Shown here one piece after another: positions 8,855-17,700 of a DNA stretch of 64,000 nt. Source of the DNA: Aurantibrevibacter litoralis (GTDB lineage Bacteria > Bacteroidota > Bacteroidia > Flavobacteriales > Flavobacteriaceae); contig NZ_JAYEEQ010000001.1 of the NCBI RefSeq assembly GCF_034651555.1, positions 186,001-250,000 on the forward strand, in the 5' to 3' direction. The notes under the pieces are model-generated. The model was given only the letters and a program-made list of their open reading frames with translations. It was not told the origin of the DNA and did not search any database. Every line of letters starts with the position of its first letter. The first letter of the stretch is position 1. A program made the translations under genes and the position numbers.

Positions 8855-9479
8855 TGGGTCTTGTCGTATTTTTTTTTAATGCCAATCGATATTCCGCTAA
8901 TATTATTTTAACATCATCTTCCATTTTATTGTTAAGATCTGCCACTTGGTCTGTCCTAAAACCATATTTAATACCCTCATCTTCATCGTCGTTTCGTCCT
9001 CTTAAATTTCGATCTTTATCAATGATAAAAACAAAAGGGGTGCTTTGTTTTTCGTCTAAACTAAGATCGGTATCTAAACTATTAAATAAGGCGAAGATGG
9101 TTTGCTCATCACCAAAAACAAATTGCCATTTATTGATGTTGCCAAGATGGCCTAATTCCTTTTTTAAATCGGTAACTTCTTTTTCGAACCCCTTTTTTAC
9201 AACCATTACAAATTGAAAATCATCAAACTCAGAAAATCGTTTGTAAATTTTTTGATTGAGATTAAAAGCATTTCCTCTTTTACCTTGAACATCACTGCCT
9301 AAAAATCCTAATATGGTAATCTTGTCGGTGAAACTCACCGAAGCATCTAAACGCGATACCTCATCAACCTCATTTGTTAATACAGCCAATTTTCCAAAAT
9401 GCGTAACTCCGGAAGCGAAGAAAAGGTACACCACAATGGGAAACACAAATAGGATCGTTAAAACTAAGGTCTTTTTCAT
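8841..9479 (-). CDS. Membrane-anchored SCO/thioredoxin-like protein without cysteines
   Basis: A 212-residue protein with an N-terminal membrane anchor (about 4-23) and a soluble domain that looks like a thioredoxin/SCO fold: an ITILGFLGSDVQG strand-turn where active members carry their Cys pair, and TPFVFIIDKDRNLRGR matching the late strand of SCO proteins. The whole protein contains no cysteine, so neither copper binding by a CxxxC pair nor thiol redox chemistry is possible. It overlaps the SCO gene by 14 bases, so the two are probably made together. A regulatory or scaffold role beside SCO is inference. Confidence 0.75.
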   Translation of the reverse strand: MKKTLVLTILFVFPIVVYLFFASGVTHFGKLAVLTNEVDEVSRLDASVSFTDKITILGFLGSDVQGKRGNAFNLNQKIYKRFSEFDDFQFVMVVKKGFEKEVTDLKKELGHLGNINKWQFVFGDEQTIFALFNSLDTDLSLDEKQSTPFVFIIDKDRNLRGRNDDEDEGIKYGFRTDQVADLNNKMEDDVKIILAEYRLALKKNTTRPNEKE

Positions 9480-9780
9480 TGGCTTATAGTACTACTTTTT
9501 AAAAGGCTCTCTAGGGCTGCGCTGCGCGCCGGAATGAGATGTACTAACACGTATTTCGGATAGTATCAGTTTATGCGTATTTCTTACTGAAAACGTTTAA
9601 GATACACATTTCATTTCGTATTGGTTCGCTACCGGCATACAGGTTTTTAATGTATTTCTTTGGATGTAGCTGGGTGTGTGTTGATTTACTAAACTACTTC
9701 CTTTGGGTATGCGTAATAAATTGATGTAAAAATAAAAAAGACGGTATAAATACCGTCCTTTTTAATCCGTTAATTAAATG
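9480..9780. other. Intergenic region between oxidase subunit IV and the SCO group
   Basis: No gene was seen. The right end holds the terminator listed separately. The rest has a short GC-rich self-complementary patch (GGCTGCGCTGCGCGCC, near 9512-9530) and a LacI-operator-like half site (GAAAACGTTTA, near 9588), neither of which I can assign. A promoter for the SCO group is expected here but no exact TAnnTTTG copy was found. Confidence 0.4.
9731..9764 (-). terminator. Bidirectional-looking terminator after subunit IV
   Basis: A perfect 7-bp stem GACGGTA/TACCGTC with a 4-base loop, flanked by A-runs on the left and T-runs on the right. On the minus strand it lies just after the subunit IV stop and is followed by TTTTTTATTTTT, as expected for an intrinsic terminator of the cox operon. 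Confidence 0.8.
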
Positions 9781-10164
9781 TTAGAAATTCCATTTTACAA
9801 AACCTTCTGCCATGATATTATGGATGTAATCTGCTTCAAAAAGCAGAATAAAGATTAGGTAAAACACCAGAAAAATGGGTGTCCATACAATAGATCTTCT
9901 CAAGGAAGATTTCTCATCGCGTAAATGCATGAAATCCCACGCAATATAATAGGCTTTTACCAAGGTTAGAATGATAAAAATCCAGTTAAGAATTTTCATC
10001 CCAATAAAGTTTGTTTTTAATAACACTTCAGGTTTTACAATACCCAAAGCAACTTCTATAATGGTAACAATGGTTAAAAAAATTAATACCCCCCAAATTT
10101 TTTGGGTGTTCGACTTAAATTTTAAAAGTCCTCTAAAAATTTCTAATTTATGTTCGTGAGCCAT
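9781..10164 (-). CDS. Cytochrome c oxidase subunit IV family protein
   Basis: A 127-residue inner-membrane protein with three membrane segments (about 22-45, 55-78, 92-112) and the pattern AYYIAWDFMHLRDEK, typical of prokaryotic subunit IV (CyoD/CtaF-like). It is the last gene before a strong terminator, 53 bases after subunit III, and probably stabilises the heme-copper oxidase. It starts with ATG. Confidence 0.88.
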   Translation of the reverse strand: MAHEHKLEIFRGLLKFKSNTQKIWGVLIFLTIVTIIEVALGIVKPEVLLKTNFIGMKILNWIFIILTLVKAYYIAWDFMHLRDEKSSLRRSIVWTPIFLVFYLIFILLFEADYIHNIMAEGFVKWNF

Positions 10165-10217
10165 TTGTTTACACTGTTTAAAATTCTGTTTAGACCTAAT
10201 GCGTTATAATAAATCAT

Positions 10218-11192
10218 TTATACAAGATAGAAGAACGTAAAGACAAACACCCATACCAAATCTACAAAGTGCCAATAAAGTCCTATTTTTTCTACCATTT
10301 CATAGTGGCCTCTTTTTTCGTACGTACCTAATATGATATTGAAAAAGATGATCAGATTTATCAATACTCCGGAAAATACGTGAAAGCCATGAAATCCTGT
10401 AATAAAGAAAAAGAAATCGGCAAATAGGCGACTTCCGTATTCGTTGTGTTTTAAATTGGCGCCTTCTACTACCATTACGGCTTCACCAAGTTTTTTAAGG
10501 GATTCGTCGCGTGAGAGCACGGTTTTTTCTCCTTCTTCATTAATGGTTTCGGTACGCACTAAAATATTCGAATTGCTTTTAAAGCCTTCTAAGACTTCGT
10601 TTACCGTAAAAGAGGGCAAACTGCCTTCGTCATAAAACCACACACCGCTTTTACGATCATTTCGGAGTCGCTCACTTGGAAGTGTTGCCGAAAACTCTGC
10701 CAACGAAGCTCGTTCACCGGTATCCGCTTTAACAAATTGCAGAATCCGCCCACCTTTGGTTTCTAAGGCTCCGTAATCACCTTTAATGAAAGTAGCCCAT
10801 TCCCATGCTTGAGACCCCACAAAAATGGCTCCTCCAATGATGGTTAAAAACATATACCAAATCACCTTGGTTTTTTGCATTTTATGTCCGGCATCTACCG
10901 CCAATACCATGGTAACCGACGACATAATTAAAATAAATGTCATAAACGCTACATAATACATGGGGTAATTGCCATGAAAGAAGGGGACGTGGGTAAATAC
11001 TTCATCGGCAATAGGCCAAGTTTCTATAAACTTAAACCTCATAAAGCCATAGGATGCTAAAAAGCCCGAAAAAGTTAAGGCGTCGGACACCAGAAAAAAC
11101 CACATCATTAACTTACCATAACTTGCGCCAAGGGGCTCATTGCCACCGTCCCAAACATTTTCGTCTGTACCAGTTACTACCGTAGAATCCAT
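10218..11192 (-). CDS. Cytochrome c oxidase subunit III with a large soluble insertion
   Basis: Inner-membrane oxidase subunit III, 324 residues. The membrane segments carry family patterns (LMMWFFLVSDALTFSGF near 29-45, FFFITGFHGFHVFSG near 261-275, YWHFVDLVWVFVFTFFYL at the end). Between residues about 140 and 255 lies a hydrophilic insertion of roughly 115 residues that ordinary subunit III of about 200 residues lacks. I do not recognise a domain in the insertion. The gene starts with ATG and is preceded by its own possible -7 element and a gap of 249 bases. Confidence 0.88.
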   Translation of the reverse strand: MDSTVVTGTDENVWDGGNEPLGASYGKLMMWFFLVSDALTFSGFLASYGFMRFKFIETWPIADEVFTHVPFFHGNYPMYYVAFMTFILIMSSVTMVLAVDAGHKMQKTKVIWYMFLTIIGGAIFVGSQAWEWATFIKGDYGALETKGGRILQFVKADTGERASLAEFSATLPSERLRNDRKSGVWFYDEGSLPSFTVNEVLEGFKSNSNILVRTETINEEGEKTVLSRDESLKKLGEAVMVVEGANLKHNEYGSRLFADFFFFITGFHGFHVFSGVLINLIIFFNIILGTYEKRGHYEMVEKIGLYWHFVDLVWVFVFTFFYLV

Positions 11193-11223
11193 ATGTTTCC
11201 TTTAATATTTAATAAAATGTTCA

Positions 11224-11231
11224 CAAATTTA
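11224..11231 (-). promoter_or_regulatory. Possible -7 promoter element before subunit III
   Basis: An exact TAAATTTG (TAnnTTTG, Bacteroidota sigma factor -7 consensus) lies 32 bases before the ATG of the subunit III gene in a 249-base gap. No clean TTG was found at the expected -33 distance, so the call is tentative. It could allow expression separate from the upstream cyoE operon. Confidence 0.45.
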
Positions 11232-11441
11232 CATTTTTTTTGGCAGTTGGAAATTATGGGCTTTTAAAAAATCTACAAAAATTAATTTTATTTTAGGTTA
11301 AGCCATAATACCCATTAAACTACTAATCATACCAAGCGGTTGAAAGCCATGGTATAGATGCAATAAATACATTGAATAAGCAAAGTTTGTTTATCTATGA
11401 ATTTTTAAAAATAATACTCGAGACCTGTGTTGCACCCAAAT

Positions 11442-12023
11442 CTATTTTACAAAGTACATGAATAAAATAAGATACACCCAGAGGATATCCAGAAAATGCC
11501 AAAAAGTGGCACCTAATTCTAACCCCAACATATTATGAGCTGTGTACCGCCCTCTACATTGTTGGGTGAGTACTACAGATAAAGAGATAAGCCCTGCCGC
11601 CAAGTGTACAATGTGGACTGCGGCAATTAAAAAGACATAAGATGTCTTTATGTTGCTTGTAGGGCCGGTAAAGTAATACCCATTGGCTACCATTTGCGAA
11701 AAGCCATAAAATTGTAACACAATAAAGAGTATCCCTAAACCCAAGGTTGCAAGAAGCCAAGACGTACAGTATGTCTGTTTGTTATTTTTTAGTGCTTTTT
11801 TTGCAAGAATGTAAGTTAGGCTACTCAAAATCAACACCACGGTGCTCACAAAAAAAGAGGAGGGGAGCTGCAATTCCTTAATCCAATCTTCGCGAGCACT
11901 GCTTACAATGTACGCGCTGGTCCAGCCCGCAAAGCCCATGATAAGGCTTACAATGCCAAACCAAAGCATCATTTTTTTTGCTCTGCTGTTTTTCTCTTTC
12001 TGTGTGCTTTCTGTTAGGTTCAT
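11442..12023 (-). CDS. Heme-copper oxidase subunit III-type protein
   Basis: A 193-residue integral membrane protein with five predicted segments and the subunit III ending GATFWHFLDILWVYLILFMYF. It also has AGWTSAYIVSS near the N-terminus and AVHIVHLAAGLISL in the fourth segment. It is shorter than the neighbouring subunit III and lacks that protein's insertion, so the two are distinct paralogues rather than duplicates. It starts with ATG 6 bases after the heme O synthase stop, in the same operon. Confidence 0.9.
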   Translation of the reverse strand: MNLTESTQKEKNSRAKKMMLWFGIVSLIMGFAGWTSAYIVSSAREDWIKELQLPSSFFVSTVVLILSSLTYILAKKALKNNKQTYCTSWLLATLGLGILFIVLQFYGFSQMVANGYYFTGPTSNIKTSYVFLIAAVHIVHLAAGLISLSVVLTQQCRGRYTAHNMLGLELGATFWHFLDILWVYLILFMYFVK

Positions 12024-12029
12024 AATTTT

Positions 12030-12923
12030 TTAAATAAAACGATCTATTACATATACCGATTGCAACAAGGTAATATAAGCAACACTCATGAGCATGAGCT
12101 TTTTGGCCGAAGGGTTATCTCGTTTTTCGTAAAGTTGAATGGCAAAAATTAACATGGCTAAGCCCAATAAAAACACAATAATGGCAGCAGGAATAGATAG
12201 ATGGAGCCTTCCGGTAATTCCAAAAACGGGAATGACCGAGATGACGATCATCCAAAGGGTGTACATAATTATTTGTAAAGCAGTTCCTTTGTCTTTATGT
12301 CCTGTGGGCAACATCTTAAAACCTCCTTTTTTATAGTCTTCATCTAACATCCAGCCCAGTGCCCAGAAGTGGGGAAATTGCCAAAAAAACTGTATCATAA
12401 ACAAGGTGCCGGGCTCTATACCAAACTCATTGGTAGCCGCGACCCAACCCAACATAAAGGGTATGGCACCCGGTAACGCACCTACGAAAACAGACAGAGG
12501 CGTTTTTGTTTTAAGCGGCGTGTACGCGCAGGTGTAAAGAAATATAGAAATGGCCGCAAACATGGCTGTTTTAGCGTTTAAAATATAGAGCATCGCTAGA
12601 CCGACCAAGGTTAAAAGGATGGCCAGCGCCAAAGCCGTATTTACGGAGATACGCCCCGCCGGTATGGGTCTGTTTCTGGTTCTTGACATTAATGCATCTA
12701 AATCGCGTTCCAGAATTTGATTAAAAATATTAGAAGCACCCACAGTACAATATCCTCCGAGCGTTAAAAGGGCTATGGAAGAGAATTGAATGTTTTCAAC
12801 GATGAGAAGATACCCGGCTACAGATGAAAATACCACGCTAATCGCAAGTCTGGCCTTGGTGATTTCTTTAAAATCGGCAAGAGACATCACAGAGGTCTTT
12901 GCGGAATGTATGGCGGTTTTCAT
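12030..12923 (-). CDS. cyoE: Heme O synthase (protoheme IX farnesyltransferase)
   Basis: Inner-membrane prenyltransferase that adds a farnesyl group to heme b to make heme O for the oxidase. It has the family motif with N and spaced Asp residues, NIFNQILERDLDALM, followed by SRTRNRPIPAG, the second motif DEDYKKGGFKMLP, and about eight membrane segments. I start it at ATG 12923 (297 residues, MKTAIHSAKTS). An upstream TTG at 12974 is in frame, but it is the -33 element of a good promoter, and the -7 box lies within that extension. The gene leads the operon with two subunit III genes behind it. Confidence 0.93.
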   Translation of the reverse strand: MKTAIHSAKTSVMSLADFKEITKARLAISVVFSSVAGYLLIVENIQFSSIALLTLGGYCTVGASNIFNQILERDLDALMSRTRNRPIPAGRISVNTALALAILLTLVGLAMLYILNAKTAMFAAISIFLYTCAYTPLKTKTPLSVFVGALPGAIPFMLGWVAATNEFGIEPGTLFMIQFFWQFPHFWALGWMLDEDYKKGGFKMLPTGHKDKGTALQIIMYTLWMIVISVIPVFGITGRLHLSIPAAIIVFLLGLAMLIFAIQLYEKRDNPSAKKLMLMSVAYITLLQSVYVIDRFI

Positions 12924-12943
12924 TAAAAATCTGCTTCGATCGG

Positions 12944-12974
12944 CAAAGATAAGCCTCAAATGATTTTTAAACAA
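12944..12974 (-). promoter_or_regulatory. Bacteroidota-type promoter of the cyoE-cox operon
   Basis: On the minus strand TTG (12972-12974), 20 bases, then TATCTTTG (12944-12951), an exact match to the TTG-N19-21-TAnnTTTG pattern. The ATG of cyoE follows about 20 bases after the -7 box, giving a short leader. This decides the start of cyoE. Confidence 0.8.
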
Positions 12975-13079
12975 CCAAAACTCTATGTTTATCTTACCCG
13001 AGTTGTGTGTATGCTACGGCACTATTGAGAAGTACACAAGTACTATATGGAAGTGGAAGCAAAAATTACTATATAAAAT

Positions 13080-13108
13080 AAAAATCCCGGTGAATGACCG
13101 GGATTTTT
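13080..13108 (-). terminator. Terminator after the TonB-family gene
   Basis: A perfect stem AAAAATCCCGG/CCGGGATTTTT with a 7-base loop, 20 bases after the TonB gene stop. The arms themselves supply the A- and T-tracts, so it could end transcription in either direction. Confidence 0.85.
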
Positions 13109-13127
13109 AGATAGGTATAAAATTTTA

Positions 13128-13829
13128 TTATTGTAAGCGGAAGGTAATCGGAATACTAAAAGGAACGCGTACCGGTCTGCCTCTTTGTTTTCCTGGGGTC
13201 ATATTAGGTAACTTGCCAATAATTCGTGCAGCTTCGGCTTCCAAATTTTTATCGGGACCTCGCATTCTTACGTTGCCAATGCTACCGTCTTTCTGAATGG
13301 TAAACATTACATTTACTCTACCCTGAACGCCCATTTCCTGAGCAATTTCTGGATAACGAAAGTTTTTAGCGATGTGTTTTTGCATCATTTCATTAAAACA
13401 AGCTCTTTTGTCCTTAGCACCTTCACATCCCGGAAAAACAGGTACATCTTCAATAACGGCAAAGGGCACGTCTACGTCCTCAAAGACCTCTTCTACGACC
13501 ACATCATCGATTTCTACCACCTTTTCTTCACTACTTTCGGTGGACTCTATTACCGTTTCTTCTACTTCTTTTTCGTCTTCTACTACTTCAATAACTTCGG
13601 GAGCAGCCGGCGGCGGAGGTGGCGGAGGTGTCTTTATTTGCTCTGTCATTGGAACTTCCTCGTCTAACTGATCTTCCACGTTTAAGGTATAGTCAAACTC
13701 ATTGCCCTTATCATAGGTTTTCCATTCTAAGGCAACATAGGTAAGCAGCATCGTAAGTGCTAATCCAATTACAAAATATAATCCACTATTTTTGGATAAA
13801 TCCGCTTTTGGGCTCTTTTTTGGTTCCAT
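13128..13829 (-). CDS. TonB family energy transducer
   Basis: A 233-residue TonB-type protein that links the inner-membrane proton motive force to outer-membrane transporters. It has a single N-terminal membrane segment (about 17-35), an acidic linker with a run of seven prolines (KTPPPPPPPAAPE, about 66-78), and a TonB C-terminal domain (about 150-233) with YPEIAQEMGVQGRVNVMFTI. Partner ExbB/ExbD genes are not in the window. It starts with ATG and has its own terminator, so it is probably monocistronic. Confidence 0.92.
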   Translation of the reverse strand: MEPKKSPKADLSKNSGLYFVIGLALTMLLTYVALEWKTYDKGNEFDYTLNVEDQLDEEVPMTEQIKTPPPPPPPAAPEVIEVVEDEKEVEETVIESTESSEEKVVEIDDVVVEEVFEDVDVPFAVIEDVPVFPGCEGAKDKRACFNEMMQKHIAKNFRYPEIAQEMGVQGRVNVMFTIQKDGSIGNVRMRGPDKNLEAEAARIIGKLPNMTPGKQRGRPVRVPFSIPITFRLQ

Positions 13830-13881
13830 AATTCATTTTTTAATGTTTGCTAATTTAAAAATTAATTTGATATAAGTACAA

Positions 13882-14283
13882 CTAAATTTTCCATTTTATC
13901 CCGGATTTTCCAGAAAACAGAATTTTTAGCACCATAAGACCTGCAAGTGCACCTACGGAATTGGCAAGAACATCCCAACTTTCGCCTTGTCGCGTCTCAG
14001 TATAGTTCGTTTGAATTACCTCAATTATTATGCCATATAGGATACAGAAAAGAAAAACATAAATACTTGTTTTTACGATGTTCCAATGGCCATTTGTTTG
14101 TTCCCGTAGCGCAAGGCATCCTAATAAGGCAGCGACAAAATAAAAAGTGAAATGTACTGCTTTATCTAAATGAGGAATGTTGAAACCACCTGTGTCCAAA
14201 CCCTCAAAAGAATCTAAACTGAGAAAGGTGATAAGAATAAGCCAGCCGAAAAATAAGAATTTGAACTTAAATTTAGCCACCAA
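13882..14283 (-). CDS. VanZ-like membrane protein
   Basis: A 133-residue membrane protein with about four membrane segments and the VanZ pattern [16 protein letters not shown] plus [17 protein letters not shown]. The function of VanZ-like proteins in Bacteroidota is not established. No ATG is available near the N-terminus; the frame opens with adjacent TTG and GTG codons, and either start overlaps the end of gcvH by 8 to 11 bases, consistent with translational coupling to that gene. The exact start is uncertain. Confidence 0.8.
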   Translation of the reverse strand: MVAKFKFKFLFFGWLILITFLSLDSFEGLDTGGFNIPHLDKAVHFTFYFVAALLGCLALREQTNGHWNIVKTSIYVFLFCILYGIIIEVIQTNYTETRQGESWDVLANSVGALAGLMVLKILFSGKSGIKWKI

Positions 14284-14653
14284 TTAGTGTCTTATAGTCA
14301 TCAGCGCTTAGTAAATCGGCAATTTCTGAAGCGTCTTTTACTTGTATTTTAATCATCCATCCGTCGCCATAAGGATCGGTATTCACCTTTTCCGGTTCAT
14401 CTTCTAAGGCTTCGTTAAGTGCAACAATTTCACCACTAAGGGGCAAGAAAAGATCGGATACTGTCTTTACCGCTTCTACGGTGCCAAATATTTCGTCTTT
14501 TTCTAAACTATCGCCTACCGTCTCTACCTCTACGTACACAATATCGCCCAATTCGCCTTGCGCAAAATCGGTAATACCCACCGTAGCCATAGTGCCCTCT
14601 ATTCGTACCCATTCATGGTCTTTTGTGTATTTTAAGTCGGCTGGAATATTCAT
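14273..14653 (-). CDS. gcvH: Glycine cleavage system H protein
   Basis: A 126-residue lipoyl carrier protein that shuttles the aminomethyl group between the P, T and L proteins of glycine cleavage. The lipoylated lysine is Lys63 in [16 protein letters not shown], and the N-terminal pattern [13 protein letters not shown] is diagnostic. It starts with ATG and has a good promoter about 25 bases upstream. gcvP and gcvT are not in the window, so this gene stands alone with the VanZ-like gene, as is common in this group. Confidence 0.96.
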   Translation of the reverse strand: MNIPADLKYTKDHEWVRIEGTMATVGITDFAQGELGDIVYVEVETVGDSLEKDEIFGTVEAVKTVSDLFLPLSGEIVALNEALEDEPEKVNTDPYGDGWMIKIQVKDASEIADLLSADDYKTLIGG

Positions 14654-14676
14654 TTTTTGTAATTTTTTATCAAAAA

Positions 14677-14704
14677 CAAATGTAACAGTTTAAATGACAT
14701 TCAA
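14677..14704 (-). promoter_or_regulatory. Bacteroidota-type promoter of gcvH
   Basis: On the minus strand TTG (14702-14704), 17 bases, then TACATTTG (14677-14684), matching TTG-N17-23-TAnnTTTG. It lies 23 bases before the gcvH ATG in the sprA-gcvH gap. Confidence 0.7.
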
Positions 14705-14793
14705 AAAAAAGAAAGTGATGAATTGCTAAAAAAAATGTGTTTAGAGGCAAGGGCGTATTCTACTGCTCTTTGTACTTTACGTTTTCTTTGAAT

Positions 14794-17700
14794 TTAATTT
14801 CCAAAATTGTACCGAATGGTAAACCCGGTGTTAATGGTGGTTTGAGGGAAGGCGGTAGATACTGCAAATTGGGAAAAAGAATGGTCATAAAAGAACAAAG
14901 CATTGAGGCTTTTGCTCAAGGCGTAATCTGCCGTAAATTTTATAGAAAGTAGATTTTGGCCGGATGTAATTTGATTGTTATCAATATCTAAATTTCGAAT
15001 AATGGTTATATTGTCGCGCAGCGTCACATCGGCTTTTAAGTTTAAATCGCCTTTTAGGCGTTGTTGTTCTCCGCCAATATTGGTTACAAACTGTACATCT
15101 TTAAATCGGTAGCCCAGTCCCAATGTAAAATCTTTGCCTCGTATCTCGGTAAGGAGGTTGTTATCGAAACTTAGTGATAAGGCTCTATCTGTACGTACTT
15201 CTGCCAATACGCTCAGTGCGTTTACCATTTCAAAATCTACGCGGATCAAAGGATTAAATTGGTCTGTAAGCACCACATTATTGATGATATTCTCGGGAAG
15301 AAAGTCTTGGGTATCCGGATCTATTAGTGTATTCTGACGTTCCAAATTGGTCTGAAACGAGTTGATGCTATAGCTTGCTCTATAGCCGTGTGCCAAAGAA
15401 AATCGTTTAAATTTGCTCTTGAACCACTTGTTTTTCATCAATCCGGTATATTTAATATTCCAGTTCGGAATGGGGAAGTTTCGGAATGCCCCTAAACTTA
15501 CTTTATCGGCACTTTTACCTGTGAATGCAGCAAAGAAAGCGGGCAATAATACGTCCTGATTTGTTTTGCCGTAGCGTTCCGGAAAGCCGTCTGCATCTAC
15601 GGTACCGGTATCTTGATTCCTTTCGGCAACTAATCTGTTGGCTATAGTGAGTCGATTTTCTTTAAAAGTCTCAAAATTTTCTGATGTAAATTCGTCACTC
15701 TTGCTAAAAAAAGTGCCAATCATAACGGTAGAAATACTGAAATTGCCAAAATTATTTCCTAAAAGGCTATTGAATCGCAATTCTCCATTTTCCGAAATCA
15801 CATTAAAGGTTTCCTGAAAACTTTCAGAAAGTTGCCTGTCGGCCAATAAATCGATCGTTAAATCGGGTGTAGGCTGTGCGGTAGCGGTAATGTTTAGTTG
15901 TGTATTGGTACGTTGTATAAATTGCTCGTTAAATTCCGGGAAAACGGTAAGCCATCCGTTGCGTGCCGCTTCAAAGCGAATATCGGCCTGACTTCCAAAA
16001 ACAAAACCCAAAGATGGCCTGGTGGTGCCAATAAAACCTATAGATTGGGTGTAGCCCGGTAAGACCTTTCCATTATTTTCGCTGTAGTTTATATTAAGGC
16101 GTTTTATCATGGTAAGGACATCCACTGCTGTATTAAAAAATTTACTTGTTTCCCCGGTTTCTTTTTGCGGTGCGGTAGTCCCTCCCGCAGCATTTATAAA
16201 CGGGTTTGTGCGGTTAGCATTGGCTAGCGTAGTGCCGCTTCGTTTTTTAAGCCCTATTTTATCATAAAATTTTTGCATACTCAATGCAGCCGTTAGGGTA
16301 TGGGTATTGGCATTTTGTATGGTGTTTATATCTTCGCCGGCAACTTCACGGACGGCATCGCCACCCCGTTGCCAATCAAAATTACTGGTATAGGTATATT
16401 GGGCACTTATAAAATCTAAGGCCGGTATTTTACTAAAGGGAATTTCGTAATTGAGTTGCATCTGCTGGGAATGCCGGTTGGGCTCGCCAATGTCTAAAAA
16501 CCCATCATAAATACCCATAGTGGGATCTATTCCGGAATCCGGATTTCCGTCTTCATTAAAGAAATTTCGAACAATATTGTTATTAGAGGCGGTTAAATTT
16601 AGCCGCAACGACTTTGTAATGCTGTAATTAAGGGCGTATTGCCAACTGAACATATAATTACGCTGTTGCAGTAAAGGCAGGTCTAGCGCATCTATACCGG
16701 GCTCTAAAACCTCTCTAAAACGTTGCTGATTAAAGGATCTGTTAAAATTAGAATTCACCGAAATGCTGGTGGGTAGTAAATTAAGATTCAACTCTTTTAG
16801 CCACTGCCAATACTTTCCGGTAAAAAGAGAATCTTTTTTGGCAAAGGGAGCTATGGTAGCTGGCTTAAAGTTGTGATTGTACACAAACCCCGTGACTACG
16901 TTCTGATCTCTTAATTCTTCGATTTCGAAGTCCCTGTGATTGGTTTCATTGTACGAATAGTTAAAGGTGAAATTTTCGATGTCATAAAAATTGGCTTTGG
17001 CATCTTCGCCTCTATTTTTTCGCACACCTATAAAATTAATACTGGTTCTTTTGGTGTAATCTTCGGCCTGTTCTCTTATGGTTTCTGCATCTTCGGTGGT
17101 TTCTGCTGCTGCAATTCTATCTTTGAGCTTGAGATCATCAAAAACCGGATCGAACTCCGGAGTAATACGTTGCTCGGAAATGCCATAATTAAAAGGAATT
17201 TGCAAGCCCCATTTTTTGGGAAACAATTGTCCTACATTAATATTGGTGACCAAATCATAGGAAATAGCATCTTCCCGCAACCTTTCGTTTGGCATTTGGT
17301 CTATAGAGCCAAAGCCCGAAGTGCTTTTACTTCCCGTAGCCGATATATTTGCAAAGTCGGCCATGTTGGCATCTAAGGCTGCTATGGCCGCCCAACCTCC
17401 GTTGTTGTCTAATCCTGCCAGTCGTAGTTCATTGAACCATACTTCGCCTCGGGCAGGTAAATCATCAATATTTTTAACCCCCACCATCATACTGCGAATA
17501 CTTCCCAGTGAAGGATTACCGCGAATTCCTATACGGATGACACCGGGTGTTCTAGGCGCAAATTCATCTACCAAAATAACCTCACCATCAATAACTTCGT
17601 AGAAATTGATTTGGTTAAGCGACTGGTTGGCAATACCAAGCGATTTCACTTTTCCTAAATCGCTTAATACCAGATCAAGTTCATTATCCTCCGGCCATAT

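Noticed and set aside
9588..9600. GAAAACGTTTA as a LacI operator
   Set aside because: Only one half matches and it lies far from any sugar gene.
12923..12974. N-terminal extension of cyoE from a TTG codon
   Set aside because: The codon is the -33 promoter element and the extension contains the -7 box.
13372..13671. Low-complexity plus-strand frames rich in Ser/Thr or aromatic residues
   Set aside because: They are reverse-strand readings of the acidic, proline-rich linker of the TonB gene.
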